Part shown: piece by piece, positions 63,752 through 64,000 of the stretch
Layout of the letters: each line of letters opens with the position of its first letter
Numbering within the stretch: the first letter of the stretch is position 1
NCBI GenBank assembly: GCA_902633855.1
Contig: CACPHU010000003.1
Span: 1 to 64,000, forward strand
Direction: 5' to 3'
Source of the DNA: an uncultured OCS116 cluster bacterium
Lineage (GTDB): Bacteria > Pseudomonadota > Alphaproteobacteria > Rhizobiales > TMED25
Length of the DNA stretch: 64,000 bases
Notes under the pieces: generated by a model
The model's input: the letters and a program-made list of their open reading frames with translations, nothing else
What the model was told of the DNA's origin: nothing
Databases searched by the model: none
Program-made: the position numbers and the translations under genes

Positions 63752-64000
63752 TTGAGAAAAGTTATCATTACATGTGCTGTCACTGGCGCTGCCGAGCATA
63801 CACACATAAATCCAGCAGTCCCAATAACACCCGAAGAAATTGCCAATGAATGTCTTTCTGCGCATAAGGCTGGCGCTGCAATTGTTCATATACATGTGAG
63901 AGATCCAGATACTGGAAAACCAAGTATGGAGGAGTCGCTATACAAGGAAGTTGTTGATCGGATAAGGCAAAAAAATGATGATGTTATAATTAATTTAACT
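63752..64000 (+). CDS. Beta-keto acid cleavage enzyme (BKACE/Kce, DUF849), partial
   Basis: Starts at TTG 63752, 4 bases after an AGGGGGG ribosome-binding stretch, and runs off the window after 83 codons. The N-terminus RKVIITCAVTGAAEHTH, PITPEEIANE and AAIVHIHVRDPDTG match the family; HIH supplies metal ligands. BKACE enzymes condense a beta-keto acid with acetyl-CoA, giving acetoacetate and a new acyl-CoA. Divergent from the LLM gene, with a 111-bp shared region. Not in the ORF track because it is incomplete. Confidence 0.88.
   Translation, partial: MRKVIITCAVTGAAEHTHINPAVPITPEEIANECLSAHKAGAAIVHIHVRDPDTGKPSMEESLYKEVVDRIRQKNDDVIINLT

Noticed and set aside
63641-63895. 85-residue N-terminal extension of the LLM-class oxidoreductase in the ORF track
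   Set aside because: The extension lacks family similarity, is antisense to the start of the BKACE gene, and the ATG at 63640 yields the standard N-terminus.

Overview
The window is an AT-rich, tightly packed chromosomal segment of a Gram-negative bacterium. Gene order and protein types (lptFG-lptD-surA-pdxA-rsmA beside gmk, fabD-fabG-acpP-fabF, rpsF-rpsR-DUF2232-rplI-dnaB, dnaB-alr-mlaEF-cvpA-purF, der-bamB) point to a free-living, probably marine, streamlined alphaproteobacterium. Intergenic gaps are mostly a few bases, many genes overlap, and GTG or TTG starts occur. I can support the class but not a genus. There is no complete tRNA, rRNA, CRISPR array, integrase or transposase in the window.

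Layout. 1-8.6 kb: a partial pepA reads outward on the minus strand, then an LPS-export and envelope operon on plus (lptF, lptG, lptD, a SurA-like chaperone, pdxA, rsmA). 8.6-12.6 kb: a minus-strand fatty-acid synthesis operon (fabD-fabG-acpP-fabF) ending in gmk. 12.7-22.1 kb: a plus-strand run of ribosomal proteins S6/S18/L9, a DUF2232 membrane protein, dnaB, alr, mlaE-mlaF, cvpA, purF and an SDR. 22-30.4 kb: a minus-strand run of der, bamB, a YfgM-like protein, a GST, trhO, an FMN 2-hydroxyacid dehydrogenase, a LysE exporter and the msrPQ periplasmic methionine-sulfoxide repair pair. 30.5-37.3 kb: a DHDPS-family lyase, a photolyase, an IlvD/Edd-family dehydratase, small proteins, a SOUL heme-binding protein, a TauE transporter, a protein resembling iota-type carbonic anhydrases, and an unlisted 44-aa membrane protein.

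37.4-47.4 kb is the most accessory-looking part. A YczE-like membrane protein, a second FMN 2-hydroxyacid dehydrogenase, PPK2, a NUDIX hydrolase and a complete phosphonate-type ABC importer (phnC-phnD-phnE-phnE) are visibly richer in G+C than their neighbours. This block is followed by a mosaic of repeats. Two direct copies of a ~236-bp sequence each carry a diverged copy of the 3' end of guaA; a fragment of a phnE 3' end and an orphan tRNA-like 3' end lie between them, with a secreted metal-dependent hydrolase gene as cargo. The intact guaA lies just beyond. I read this as decayed integrative-element traffic at the guaA 3' end, a known integration hotspot, although no integrase remains. Within the phn operon, phnD is flanked by intercistronic RNA structures, one of which can form a pseudoknot that includes the phnE ribosome-binding site.

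47.4-54.4 kb returns to core genes on minus (guaA, an RsmB/NOL1-type methyltransferase, guaB, rlmE, a RibB with a degenerate RibA domain, a class IV aminotransferase). 54.5-64 kb is a catabolic-looking neighbourhood: a two-subunit molybdenum hydroxylase, an SDR, an M24 metallopeptidase-fold enzyme, a NIPSNAP-family protein with an unknown partner, a GMC oxidoreductase, an LLM-class flavin oxidoreductase, and the start of a beta-keto acid cleavage enzyme. Its substrate cannot be read from sequence.
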